Source: Hondaea fermentalgiana (taxonomy: Eukaryota > Sar > Bigyra > Thraustochytrida > Thraustochytriidae). Taken from it: a DNA stretch of 36,392 nucleotides. Under the pieces are notes generated by a model that saw only the letters and a list, made by a program, of their open reading frames with translations, had not been told where the DNA came from and ran no database searches. A program made the translations under genes and the position numbers. This document shows, piece after piece, positions 28,901-36,392 of this stretch (positions are counted from its first letter, which is position 1; every line of letters begins with the position of its first letter). The stretch covers positions 212,164 to 248,555 of the forward strand of contig NPFB01000067.1 of NCBI GenBank assembly GCA_014084085.1, in the 5' to 3' direction.

Positions 28901-29684
28901 ACATATACGAAACGTACAAGAACAGGTAACAAACCTGGACGCTCTTGAGGAAGCTCTTCGTGGCAAACTGGAAGAGACGTTCGAAGGCGCGCCAGCAGTC
29001 GACGGCTTTGTGAAGGGCAAGATGGGTTCTATCGACTTGCGCGTGGTGGGCGCCAAGCCATTACGATGGAGAGCCAAGCCACCGACTCTCTTTTTGACCC
29101 GCGACAAGTCCTTCTTCGCGCCTTTGCTGTTTCTGAGGTCTGTCTCAGTACCGGACACTGCAAAGTCATCCCAGAGCAAATTTTGGGTGGCAGGGGCGGT
29201 TGTTGGCCGCGATGAAGACCTTCACGCGCGTCTCGAAAAGACAACGTACGCCAGCAATCCGCTGTCAGGGTTTGCTGTTGTGGATCTAGGAGAATCTCTG
29301 ATTCATCTTCGCCCTGATCAACTGCAGATCAAGTCCATCGATGACCTTGCCGCTGGTGACACGATTTGGCTCAAACCCCCTTCCGAGGAGGAAATGCATC
29401 GAAAGATAGTCTTTTGGCCTGTCGGTTCCTCTGCATTTCCCTCTTGGCTTAGTTGCCCATTCACCGATCGAAGAGGCGACCAAGCAGCATCAGCTGGCGA
29501 CCTCGATGACGTCAACGACGACGAAGATTTTGCCGCCTTAGCTCATGCTCGAGAGACAAGTCGCAAACGCACTTGTCCAGCAAGCTCGGATCACCAGGAA
29601 CGCGCACAGAAAATGCCTCGGCATCCCGCGGGCGCTCAGCAGACTTCGCAAGTCTCACAAGGCCCCTCAACCAGCAAGGACTAA
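25971..29684 (+). CDS. Plavaka/CMC-like transposase-type zinc-finger protein (1237 aa)
   Basis: ATG at 25971 starts MPRPRGRPSERE, which contains an AT-hook-like GRP core. Two Cys/His fingers follow: CRWCGKFRGHELHKHLYCHA (25-44) and CLNPEC with a later HAINSWDCRH (57-84). An acidic linker (EEEEDEDEDEDK) comes next. The middle resembles Plavaka-type transposases of the CMC superfamily. LPLAFFIGDAPVCKSGALTQ with IMGYIPSPPG (about 500-555) matches the FYxDxTPVSKTG...GYLP pattern. GTMERTRCRMCSANV is a knuckle, FCFDTMHTLNLGPLKDIL (about 705-720) matches the DxxH...G..K segment, and CDTASFEHYHLL (about 897-908) is near the end of the core. The C-terminus is basic (SRKRTCP) and suits nuclear import. 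The frame is intact, so it may be active or domesticated. Family assignment rests on motif memory, not a search. Confidence 0.6.
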   Translation: MPRPRGRPSEREFFLPDKYKLGNFCRWCGKFRGHELHKHLYCHAKQLNSLHGAAYWCLNPECLFFTTNDAISIKHAINSWDCRHFYRIKYKSASRWAGREGMEQTLLDSKVILRPSTTSPNTWILPDNKKAHIKNLFLRKERGLPPCIPGAAASSSAQSSVSSPASAPAPANNMTGNSQAAAQKCNNEAADDDHLESDSISDNEANSEEEEDEDEDEDKRSEEDLESDRIIKAGFWRLDFYDFDSLSAPEESVQGIEAEAVDSPATTTNAVVRVAICPIEGHDVDLKGVEGVMAHIIDELYDVEKARGSFDTLQGAHGMAAPFVRASVERGIPMATMNFMLNVAAKEVRDWAEGELSQGTVAEESVRRLQKKLQCQSFSRERRSIREACQSYIGHVYELSFDVKEYQVSADPADSIFKVLLRDPIILAHDIVSSSNVLARGEKLHLSAVDGPLSHFCHGTRYKTMLTKVHNEVRRLKQGGEGAERALPWADVDPATVVVLPLAFFIGDAPVCKSGALTQCPIVMTVLWFDSHGFQRNNTKRIMGYIPSPPGDGDAPHKAALLKRACRQAAQRAILDLVNAWQHAAFRKGGLVWRVADGRLVRAIPAPALFLGNSKEQNLLAGTMERTRCRMCSANVSTMLKGEAMPEGPMRDFFDLKQTYGRLRREDRASRIAFQEKHGLQVDGSQGLFQTTVDFFAGKEVYRMFCFDTMHTLNLGPLKDILIATLSSVQTRKNKTCKLKTLSKNMNGASSGLSQIQSDALADLQLYMHRAGNLPANALQRNRLEAKHILPLARATLTAFLHDLAFEAAEEQILPIARDLRVLLWALAAAVRVTHELTRPALDSGALPAAKEEVRELSRLVQRFRLLGGFKEMTTLKTHALSHMVDQIAFTGGTAFCDTASFEHYHLLVAKAARLVNNTDKTGSHMLHRAMELDAARILTPADPPDECKRARTIGEQGGAPHCAGIDVAEAASITIKHIRNVQEQVTNLDALEEALRGKLEETFEGAPAVDGFVKGKMGSIDLRVVGAKPLRWRAKPPTLFLTRDKSFFAPLLFLRSVSVPDTAKSSQSKFWVAGAVVGRDEDLHARLEKTTYASNPLSGFAVVDLGESLIHLRPDQLQIKSIDDLAAGDTIWLKPPSEEEMHRKIVFWPVGSSAFPSWLSCPFTDRRGDQAASAGDLDDVNDDEDFAALAHARETSRKRTCPASSDHQERAQKMPRHPAGAQQTSQVSQGPSTSKD

Positions 29685-30943
29685 CATAAAAACCCTTGGT
29701 TTGACCGCTTTCTTCTGCATTCACGATGGGCTTGGTCTTCATCTACGCTCAATCGCCGCGCATAACAAAGTATTCATCCATCCATGGATTATTGACGCGT
29801 CCATCAAATGCGGCTCACTCTACTAAAGGTATGGACAAGATGTGCATTGAAATGTACTGCGCAGGCCATACGCGCTACAGCACCCTACCTCGGAGGCGCG
29901 CTGTAGACTCTACCGTCCCCAGCGCATTTGCTGCCACCTGGTGCTACTGTTGCTGCTGATGCTGCTGCTCCCGGCGAGCTAGACCCTTGCAAGGGTCGCG
30001 CGCTGTGTACGCAACCCGTAAAGAAATCGAATCTTGAGGTTGGAAGGTGTGGGGCCCGTGGGTAGCAAGCAACAGCGAGGTGGCCGCAGCGATGTCTGCA
30101 CAGAAGATGTCTGCAGAAGATGTCCTCGGCGCCAGGAGCCCAGACCAGCCGCAGCGCCGTGAGATCGACCTCTGGCCGCTTGTGTTGGGGCGACCGATCC
30201 GGAGGGCTCGAGAAGCAGTGGCCATGGACGGACGGTAGATTGGTGGGTCGTTTGGGCACAGCTTGCCCGCCTTCATCATCACAGAGACGCACGCGGGCTC
30301 GAGCTTTTGTGAACACTTCAAGCCGGACGCAGAACTTACGCTGGTTGATGGCTCTGCTCACGAAGCGTCTCCAGCCACCCAAGCATGCACACAAACCTGG
30401 AAATGCACAACCTGCAAACCTCGCTCGCTCGCTTCGGCACCAGCAAGACGTTCTCGGCGCGGCGCCAGCAGGCTCGACACGCGCGCTCCACGGCCCAAGC
30501 CCTGCGCGAGCTCGCACCGCACCTTCTCGCCCTTCCAGGTAGCCAGGCAGGCAGGCAGCCAGCCACTGCCAGTCGATTGGTTAATAAGGCAACCGCGCCA
30601 GCCATACGAACTTGGTGAATCTGGCTGCGTTTGCGCACGTGCTAAACTTCTCGCGGGACGGGACGGAAGCGGCAAGACACGAGGCATTCCCTCAACGCTG
30701 TATGAAGGGACGTGGCGTGACGATTGGAGCGCTGAGAGAAAAGGAGGAGGAGGAGGAGAAGGAGGATTGGCATTGCGCAAAGCTTGTTCCTTCGCAGCGA
30801 GCTCGACAGAGAAACAAACACACATACGATCGTCTTTTCATCTTCGTTCGTTCTTTACGTCCTAGGTCTTCATTCTGCGTGGAGCAAAAGGCGAAGCTGA
30901 AGAGGCCTCGCGGAAATCAGGGAAAGGCTTTCGGGGCGCAGTG
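29685..30943. other. Intergenic region before the MLO-like gene
   Basis: About 1.26 kb. It contains a perfect 14-bp palindrome acccttgcaagggt (29982-29995), a short tandem duplication of gatgtctgca (about 30090-30125), and a CAGG/CCAG run at 30541-30565. Open frames on both strands are Arg/Ala/Cys-rich and lack domains. No gene supported. Confidence 0.55.
30541..30565. repeat. CAGG/CCAG microsatellite
   Basis: agccaggcaggcaggcagcc in the upstream region of the MLO-like gene. Confidence 0.8.
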
Positions 30944-33094
30944 ATGACCCCCACGGGCGATCACGGCCTCATGAACCTTGTCTACAATGTGAGCCTCGAA
31001 GAGAACGCAAGAGTGCGCGCCCTCGCAGGGACGGGCGTGGACGCTCTGAATGAGTGCAAGTTCCGCCTGGAGAAGATCGCCTTTGGCTACGACCGTCTGC
31101 TGCTATGGCTCGCGCTCCTCGGCCTGGCGTCCGCTTTACTGGAAAACTACCTTCACAGACTCGAGCGCAAGTCAGAGATGCAAAAGTCATATCTGCGTTT
31201 CTTGCGGCAAACGTACAAGGAGCTCGTGATTCTCGGCTTTCTCAGTTTCTTCCTGATCATGCTGCGCGACTTTTATCCGAACATGACGAAGAACGCCTTT
31301 CTTATTATTGAGATGGCTCATTTATGGCTCTTCTCGGTCGGTATCGCTTTCATCTTTGTCGCCATTCAGATTAGCAGTGGCCTTGTAAGGAGCAAGCGAT
31401 TATGGGATACGGCATTTACGCACGGCCTTCAGGTCATCGAGGCAGAGTACCGCAAATTCTTCGAATGGAACACATTTGTGGCGTACTTTGTGTGTTTAAT
31501 CCCCGGGTATTTTTACACAAACACGCTCCACGAACAGGTGAAGCTGTGGATCTTGCGCAAGCAATTTATCAAAGTCAATCACATGCCATCAACCTTCGAC
31601 TTCCCCAAGTATCTGCGCAAGACGCTCACGGTTAACATGTTCAAGGCCGTAGAGATTGGCTGGCAGTCCTGGGCCGTGCTGTGCTCCTTCTTTTTCATCG
31701 GGTATATGATCACGGCCATCGTGGACAAGGGTACGGGCTCGATTAATTCTGACGTGGCTTCGATTGGCTGTGTGAGCATGACACTCTTTATCACCCTTTT
31801 GGCAAGCCGAATGGGCGCGGCGCTCAAGGGCGGCTCCAATCGGTACTTTCGTCTTCTCGGATGTTCTCGACCGCACGATTTTGAGACACTTCTCGAGTTC
31901 GCCAAGGAGGTGTACAGCAACGAGGACCGCCAGCACCATGCGAGGGTGTTGAATGGCTTTTCGCACGATGACCTTCGCCTGCAGCAGGTCCTGCGCGAGT
32001 GCAGAAACAATAACGTGCTATCGCAGCAAGATATCACCACCAAGCACTCGATCTTTGGGACCAAACATCATGATAATAATGGCTTCGAGAAGCACATGCC
32101 GCTCTTCTCACCAACAGCCTTTGTGGTGTTGCTGCGCATCTTTATTCTCGCCCAGTGCTATGTGATGGGACTTCTTTTCGTGTTGTGGATGGGTCATACC
32201 AACTTTACCTCAATCTTTATTGGCGTCACCGTCACCGAGATATTCCTGCACTTGTATCTCTTTGGCAGGATCATCCCAGAGCTCATGCGCGACTTTGCGC
32301 TCATGGGAAGTGTGCTCATCCTCAATGAAGCCGCACTCGACCGCATCGAGGACACCTTTCAGCATCATAAGTCAACGAATGCAGCCATCTACGACTTTTC
32401 GCAAATCCTCTTTGAGTCCTACCGACGCTGTGCGTTTGAATTGTTTCCAACCGTCATGCCGAACCTTGATGAGGAATCGCAGATCCGGGTCATTGATGCG
32501 GTCTTCAAGGAACTAAGCCCGAACGGTGCCAAACGAGTTGGCGCAATCTCGCTGTGCAAGCGTCTTCAAGGCCGCATGCGTCCTCGAAAGATGAAGCTTG
32601 TTTTTCGTGCCCTCAATACCCCGCGCGGCCTCACGGTTGACGAGTGTCGATTCCTCATCAAGGGCATGATTGTGATCAACGCCGAGACAGAGAACATGGA
32701 TCGCAACCTCGAGCTCTGCTTTGGAAAAGCAGAGATTCGCTGCGGGCTGTGCGGCGCCATGGTCTCCACGGACGACGTCGATGAGCATGCGGGGAAATTG
32801 TGCCCCAAGCTTCCAGCGAGCGAAGGCGAGGAATTGGCACGGACGATTCCTTCGCCCAATACAGCCATCAAAGATCTCTTGGAGCGCCTCGTTGGTGAGG
32901 AGGGCGTTCTTAACACGAGCACGCGGTATGGCTTGTTGCAGCCCCACTTTGACGAGGATCTTTGGGCAGAGACCGAAGCTGCTCCATACCAAGCGAGCTT
33001 CTCGCGCTTGCATGGCCCTCTCGCGCCACTCTCTTTCAAGGTGGAAGATGAAGACTCCACTTACTCCGAGGATGGTGACGATGATGAAGCCTAA
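30944..33094 (+). CDS. MLO-family seven-helix membrane protein with atypical C-terminus
   Basis: 716 aa from the ATG at 30944. Helix 1 (LLLWLALLGLASALLENYLHRLERK) is followed by the family's KSYLRFLRQTYKELVILGFLSFFLIML. LRKQFIKVNHMPSTFDFPKY with LRKTL and an EIGWQSWAVL helix matches the cytosolic segment and following helix of MLO (FI..H......FDF.KY). Hydrophobic segments lie at about 52-68, 93-108, 124-144, 173-191, 242-262 and 268-290, with two more at about 390-445. The family is best known from plants, where some members act as calcium channels and one confers powdery-mildew susceptibility. The C-terminal 220 residues are not plant-like: a helical region with an EF-hand-like feel, then CGLCGAMVSTDDVDEHAGKLC (about 600-620), a Cys2-His-Cys finger, and an acidic tail (DEDSTYSEDGDDDEA). 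Plasma-membrane location is inferred. Single exon. Confidence 0.8.
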   Translation: MTPTGDHGLMNLVYNVSLEENARVRALAGTGVDALNECKFRLEKIAFGYDRLLLWLALLGLASALLENYLHRLERKSEMQKSYLRFLRQTYKELVILGFLSFFLIMLRDFYPNMTKNAFLIIEMAHLWLFSVGIAFIFVAIQISSGLVRSKRLWDTAFTHGLQVIEAEYRKFFEWNTFVAYFVCLIPGYFYTNTLHEQVKLWILRKQFIKVNHMPSTFDFPKYLRKTLTVNMFKAVEIGWQSWAVLCSFFFIGYMITAIVDKGTGSINSDVASIGCVSMTLFITLLASRMGAALKGGSNRYFRLLGCSRPHDFETLLEFAKEVYSNEDRQHHARVLNGFSHDDLRLQQVLRECRNNNVLSQQDITTKHSIFGTKHHDNNGFEKHMPLFSPTAFVVLLRIFILAQCYVMGLLFVLWMGHTNFTSIFIGVTVTEIFLHLYLFGRIIPELMRDFALMGSVLILNEAALDRIEDTFQHHKSTNAAIYDFSQILFESYRRCAFELFPTVMPNLDEESQIRVIDAVFKELSPNGAKRVGAISLCKRLQGRMRPRKMKLVFRALNTPRGLTVDECRFLIKGMIVINAETENMDRNLELCFGKAEIRCGLCGAMVSTDDVDEHAGKLCPKLPASEGEELARTIPSPNTAIKDLLERLVGEEGVLNTSTRYGLLQPHFDEDLWAETEAAPYQASFSRLHGPLAPLSFKVEDEDSTYSEDGDDDEA

Positions 33095-33406
33095 GAAGTT
33101 ACGATAGCCAGTGCGTGACAAGAGGCTTTGCGTTGTTTCGAATCACAAACAAAAGAACACACATGCCGATCACGTCGCGCACTTGACATGTGTATTTTAT
33201 TTCTTACTGTGTGTAAAATGTAGAATGATGTTACTGTTGTCTTTGTTTGACCGCCACTCACGCTTGCATACCTTTGTCGCAAGCAATGGTGTCGAGCGAT
33301 GAAGTGGAGTTTTTGGTTGATGGCGAGTCCACTAAAAATTCCATTGCAGAATATTGGTCAAAAGACAGACGCTGTTCCTGTTTCTTGAATTTAGTTCTAG
33401 AATTCC
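33095..33406. other. Convergent intergenic (MLO-like and CCDC25 3' ends)
   Basis: 312 AT-richer bases between two 3' ends. No gene or structured element recognised. Confidence 0.6.
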
Positions 33407-34259
33407 TTACATGAAACCTTCTTCAAAGTCGACAGCGGCAGAAGTGTCCTCGGTAGCACCGAGATTTTCGTTCGTCATCATGTCATCCTCGTTAAAGAGG
33501 TGCTTATAGTCGCGCGCCTCCTTTTCAGCCTGCATGCGGGCCTTTTCCTGAGCGTCCTTCTTTGCTTGGGCCTTGGCGCGCTCGCGGCGTAGCTTGGCGA
33601 CACGCGCGTCCCTTTCAGCGCGCTGAGCGGCCAAATCAGGGTGTTCCTCTTTTTTTGTCTTGTTGAGTCTGTTGACAATCTCGCGGTGCTTGGGGACATC
33701 TTTAACTTTGATAACCTTTTTGCTGTCATGGAAACCGACCTGGCCATCCGCCATGTCGCCAGTCTTCTTGAGGTTCTCCCATTCCGTGTACACGACGTCT
33801 ACGGTGGTCTTTTTGCACCCTTCAATCGAGTTTGCCTTGACCAGGGCCACGCAATCCTCAACGGCCTCGGCGATGTGGTCAAGGTTGCCGGTCTCGCGAA
33901 ATTTTTTACGCAGCGGACCGATGGGCAGCCTCTGCGCAACGGCATTCCAGCTCACGTCAGCTCGATTCAAGACGACACGATCATTTGGGTCTCCACCACT
34001 TACCAGATAAACGTGCGCGGAGGACAGATTGTCCACATGAAACCAGACGTCCTCTGGCTGTTTTTTCCGAGGGTATCGATCACAGGTTAGTTGAATAAGC
34101 GCAAAACCGGATCCCAGATCAACAATCGTGGCCTCGGCTGGGCTGGCCACACTGGACGCGCAGACGTACCCATCCGTGCTTGATGAGGTGCTCGTTCTCA
34201 AACTTGTCCTTGCCCATGTAGAGCATGAGGCCACCTCGGGCTTCAAAGTAGAAAACCAT
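33407..34259 (-). CDS. CCDC25 homologue (NFACT-R/DUF814 domain), three exons
   Basis: Exons are 34259-34170, 34057-34004 and 33931-33407, giving 222 aa (human 208). Intron 1 (34169-34058) starts GTACGT and joins HLIKHGW to PEDVWFHV, exactly as in animal CCDC25. Intron 2 (34003-33932, 72 nt) starts GTAAGT, is in frame with no stop, and joins VYL to RLPIGPL; without its removal a 24-residue insertion would break the domain. The NFACT-R domain spans about 1-130 ([54 protein letters not shown]). A charged coiled coil and the characteristic Phe-Met C-terminus (EEGFM) follow. Mammalian CCDC25 has been reported as a DNA sensor for neutrophil traps; the ancestral role is probably tied to translation or RNA, as for other NFACT proteins, and is uncertain here. 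Confidence 0.93.
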
Positions 34260-34664
34260 CTTTGTTGCGCTTCTTGGTCGCGCTGACTACGGCAAAGGCC
34301 TGGGCTGGACAAGCCTGCAGCGCGCCGATCGACCTCTACTGCCCGCACCGCTCCTCGTCGTGTTGTCGCGACGCGCGACCACGCTCTTACAAGGCTGACG
34401 AGCGCGTGTGCGTTCAAGGTTTGGTGGTCCTTGTTTCCTGTCTTTGGTCACGTTGGAAAGAAGGGAGAAGCGACCACAAAGAAGGAGGAGCGCAACGCCG
34501 CTATGAAAGCCAAGACGTCAACCAAGATCGTAAAGGGGATGAGAATCGTAGAAGGATACGTATGAAAAAGGACAAAGCTGTGCAGGTGCAAGATGCAAAT
34601 TCTCTCGTTTCTTTTACTTTTTGTTTTCTGTTTGGCGTCATCGGGACTAGGGTCATGCGGGAAA
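34260..34664. other. Intergenic between CCDC25 5' end and SAR1 3' end
   Basis: About 400 bases, both flanking genes on the minus strand. No gene or notable repeat recognised. Confidence 0.6.
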
Positions 34665-35817
34665 TCAGTTGAGGAACTGCGAGAGCCACTGGAAGGACTC
34701 CTGAATGCCGGCCTTGCGCACGCTGTATTGGCATAATAGAAAAATGGCAAAGTTAGTATCGCGCCAGTCCACGAACAAATAGATGTAGCATCAGGCGCAG
34801 AGATAACGTACACAGAACACATGAAGAGCTCTGCGTGAGGAAACGAGAAATGAAGCAAAAGAGGCGAGTGGAAAACAATTGTCAGCCACGGGTGAGCAAA
34901 GCAAAAAGTGAAGAATGCGCGAAAATAGAAACGTACCGATGGGCCTGACGCCGTTGGCGGCGTCGGGCTTGGTGTCCTTGCCAAAGGTATCGGTGAGGCC
35001 GAGCTGCTGGCGAAGCTCGTCCTCGCCTACAGCGGCGGGAAGATCAATCTTGTTGCCGAGAACAAGGAAGGGCGTGTTGGAGAGCATCTCATCAGTAAGG
35101 AGCTGGTCGAGCTCCTTCTTGGCCTCCGGGAAGCGCTCGCGGTCGAGCGCATCAACGATGTACACCACGCCATCAACCGTCGTGAAGAAGTCCTTCCAAA
35201 GCTTGCCTGTGAACGTTTTCAGAAGCGAGAGCAGCACCATAGTGTTAGAGATCGTGCATACATGTTTGCTGCCAAAGACAACGCATCACGCCGATAAACC
35301 CCTTTTTCTTATACAAAGGAAAGAGGATAAACGACGAGAAATGAAATGGTGCGATGGGATACAAAGAACGAGAACGTCGCACGTTCATCTTGCCTTTGAC
35401 GGTTCAGGGCGGACAAGAACATGGAGTGCTTGACTTACGTGCTGCCTCATGGCCACCGAGATCATGCGCCTGGAATCGCACGTTGCCAATGACAAGCTCC
35501 TCGTGGTTCGGGTGCAGTGTCGGTGTGTGCACGGCGACACGGTCATCCTTAAGCATATGCAGCAAGGTGGTCTTGCCGGCGTTGTCAAGTCCCAGAAAGA
35601 GGATCTTGGCATTCTTGTAGTAGATGCCGAGCCATCCCAAAACGCCGTCTGCGAATGGGGAGACATGAACGGTATGAACGATTCCATCGAGAATAGAGTT
35701 TTCGTGTCAGTCTTCTTTTGTCGTGTATATCCGTCGCGCTCTGCTCCTCCTGTGAGCGACGGGCGTTTTCGAGCCTTTTCTCGCATAAAACGTACAGAAC
35801 CAGTCAAAGAGGCCCAT
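34665..35817 (-). CDS. SAR1 small GTPase (COPII coat), five exons
   Basis: Exons: 35817-35796, 35648-35439, 35206-34937, 34830-34812 and 34722-34665, together 579 nt and 192 aa. All junctions are GT...AG and restore the SAR1 reading frame. The protein starts [19 protein letters not shown], the amphipathic N-terminal helix that bends ER membrane. It continues with GLDNAGKTT (P-loop, matching SAR1), [10 protein letters not shown] (switch I), [16 protein letters not shown] (switch II), [10 protein letters not shown] (guanine-specificity motif), RPIELFMCSVVRKAG and ends [14 protein letters not shown]1 with GTP recruits Sec23/24 and Sec13/31 to form ER export vesicles. The fourth exon is only 19 nt and encodes most of ELFMCSV. 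Introns are 147, 232, 106 and 89 nt. It is the most intron-rich gene in the window. Confidence 0.96.
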
Positions 35818-36392
35818 GGTGCTGCCTCGTCTAGCTTTCGAGTACTGTTAACCTGACGACAATACCAATGCTGTGTGTGTGTGACGTGTTCGACGTGTAA
35901 GTTAGCACCCTCTATTCCATCTCGGTCCTTGACGCGCCTCGCACACATCCCCTCGACCTCCCAAGTCGACCTTGCTCGACCGCTCTCCTCTTTTCTCAGA
36001 CGTTTCGTGCGCCTCGTTGTCGTCGGTCACCTCCTCGTCCTCCTCCGTGCGGCTCGCCTGGCTCGGACGCGGGCGCACTCGCCGCAGCCCAGCGCAGCGC
36101 CACGTCGCCCACCTCGTCGCGTCGTTGCGACAGGCCGCCCCCATCCCTCCCTCCATCCCTGCCCTCTTGCGGGCGGCCGCCTCGAGCGAGGCTTGGCGAG
36201 GCTCGGCGGGGCGAGGCCTCGCGCGCCGCGACGAGGCCGGCGTACGTCGAGGCCGGCTTCGCTTCTCCGCGGCGTCGCCGCCGGCCTCGAGGTCGGGGTC
36301 GGGGTCGAGCTCCGACGAGGTGACGAGGCGCCGAGACAGTCTGGCGCACCCAACACCGGCTCGCATCGGCGCGGGCCGGGCGTCTCCGCTCT
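35818..36392. other. GC-rich region upstream of SAR1; right edge of window
   Basis: 575 bases that should contain the SAR1 promoter and 5' leader. A TG run lies at about 35871-35884. From 36050 the DNA is extremely GC-rich (GGCGAGGC and CGAGGCCGG units). Open frames here are Arg/Ala-rich and overlap in several frames, so no gene is called. Confidence 0.6.

Larger units (their letters stand above)
23200..29900. mobile_element. Candidate two-gene DNA transposon or domesticated relic
   Basis: Bounds are approximate. The block groups the transposase-like gene, the divergent unknown gene and their palindrome-rich control region. By eye it is less GC-rich than its neighbours. A 7-bp hairpin (ctacagc...gctgtag, about 29874-29905) lies beyond the transposase stop. 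I did not find terminal inverted repeats or target-site duplications, so mobility is unproven. Confidence 0.4.

Noticed and set aside
29874..29905. ctacagc...gctgtag hairpin as a transposon terminus
   Set aside because: Only 7 bp of pairing and no matching inverted copy at the left flank.
29885..30517. 210-aa minus-strand frame in the region before the MLO-like gene
   Set aside because: Cys/Arg/Pro-rich, overlaps several other open frames of similar length, and shows no domain; most likely chance.
1..36392. tRNA, rRNA or CRISPR features
   Set aside because: I looked for tRNA T-arm patterns, rRNA-like stretches and regularly spaced repeats and found none that hold up; the gene content is eukaryotic, so CRISPR is not expected.

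Overview
This window is nuclear DNA from a eukaryotic microbe. It is compact and GC-rich: genes lie a few hundred bases apart on both strands, most are single exons, and the few introns are short. The proteome is protist-like: a proteasome beta subunit, SAR1, an RTEL1-type iron-sulfur helicase, flagellar-type proteins (CFAP97-like and IFT144-like), an MLO-family membrane protein, a FAM151/menorin protein and a cytochrome c peroxidase-like enzyme. My best guess is a heterokont such as a thraustochytrid, but that rests on gene content and compactness, not on a marker gene.

Layout from left to right. 1-1115: no gene seen; GC-rich simple repeats and a 23-G run. 1116-1997 (-): FAM151/menorin-like. 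2300-3562 (-): SLC35E/triose-phosphate-type transporter. 4776-6683 (+): membrane-anchored endonuclease/exonuclease/phosphatase-fold (EEP) protein. 6899-8413 (-): CDC1/PGAP5-type metallophosphoesterase. 8560-10152 (-): protein I do not recognise. 10966-14169 (+): RTEL1. 14525-15289 (-): proteasome subunit beta-7 (PSMB4). 16294-18663 (+): CFAP97/hemingway-like coiled-coil protein with polyglutamine. 18909-20612 (+): IFT144/WDR19-like N-terminal beta-propeller ending in a membrane segment. 20922-22487 (-): class I haem peroxidase interrupted by two SH3-like repeats.

23.2-29.9 kb looks different from its surroundings: fewer GC-rich stretches and two divergent genes that resemble nothing in the housekeeping set. 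The right gene (25971-29684, +) is a 1237-aa zinc-finger protein with Plavaka/CMC-like transposase motifs. The left gene (23662-25229, -) is a two-exon protein of unknown function. The region between them holds two direct copies and one inverted copy of a 20-bp near-palindromic motif. I read this as a candidate two-gene mobile element or its domesticated relic. I found no terminal inverted repeats.

30944-33094 (+): MLO-family seven-helix protein with an unusual C-terminus containing a Cys/His finger. 33407-34259 (-): CCDC25 in three exons, one intron being in frame and free of stops. 34665-35817 (-): SAR1 GTPase in five exons, one of them only 19 nt. All seven introns I could define start with GTAAGT or GTACGT, end in AG, and carry a CTAAC or CTGAC motif that could be the branch point.

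Functional groupings: the CFAP97-like and IFT144-like genes are head-to-tail and 245 bp apart, suggesting a small flagellar neighbourhood. SAR1, the CDC1/PGAP5-like enzyme and the sugar-phosphate transporter act in the secretory pathway but are scattered. Several pairs are divergent and probably share promoters: transporter/EEP, unknown/RTEL1, PSMB4/CFAP97-like, and the two mobile-element genes.
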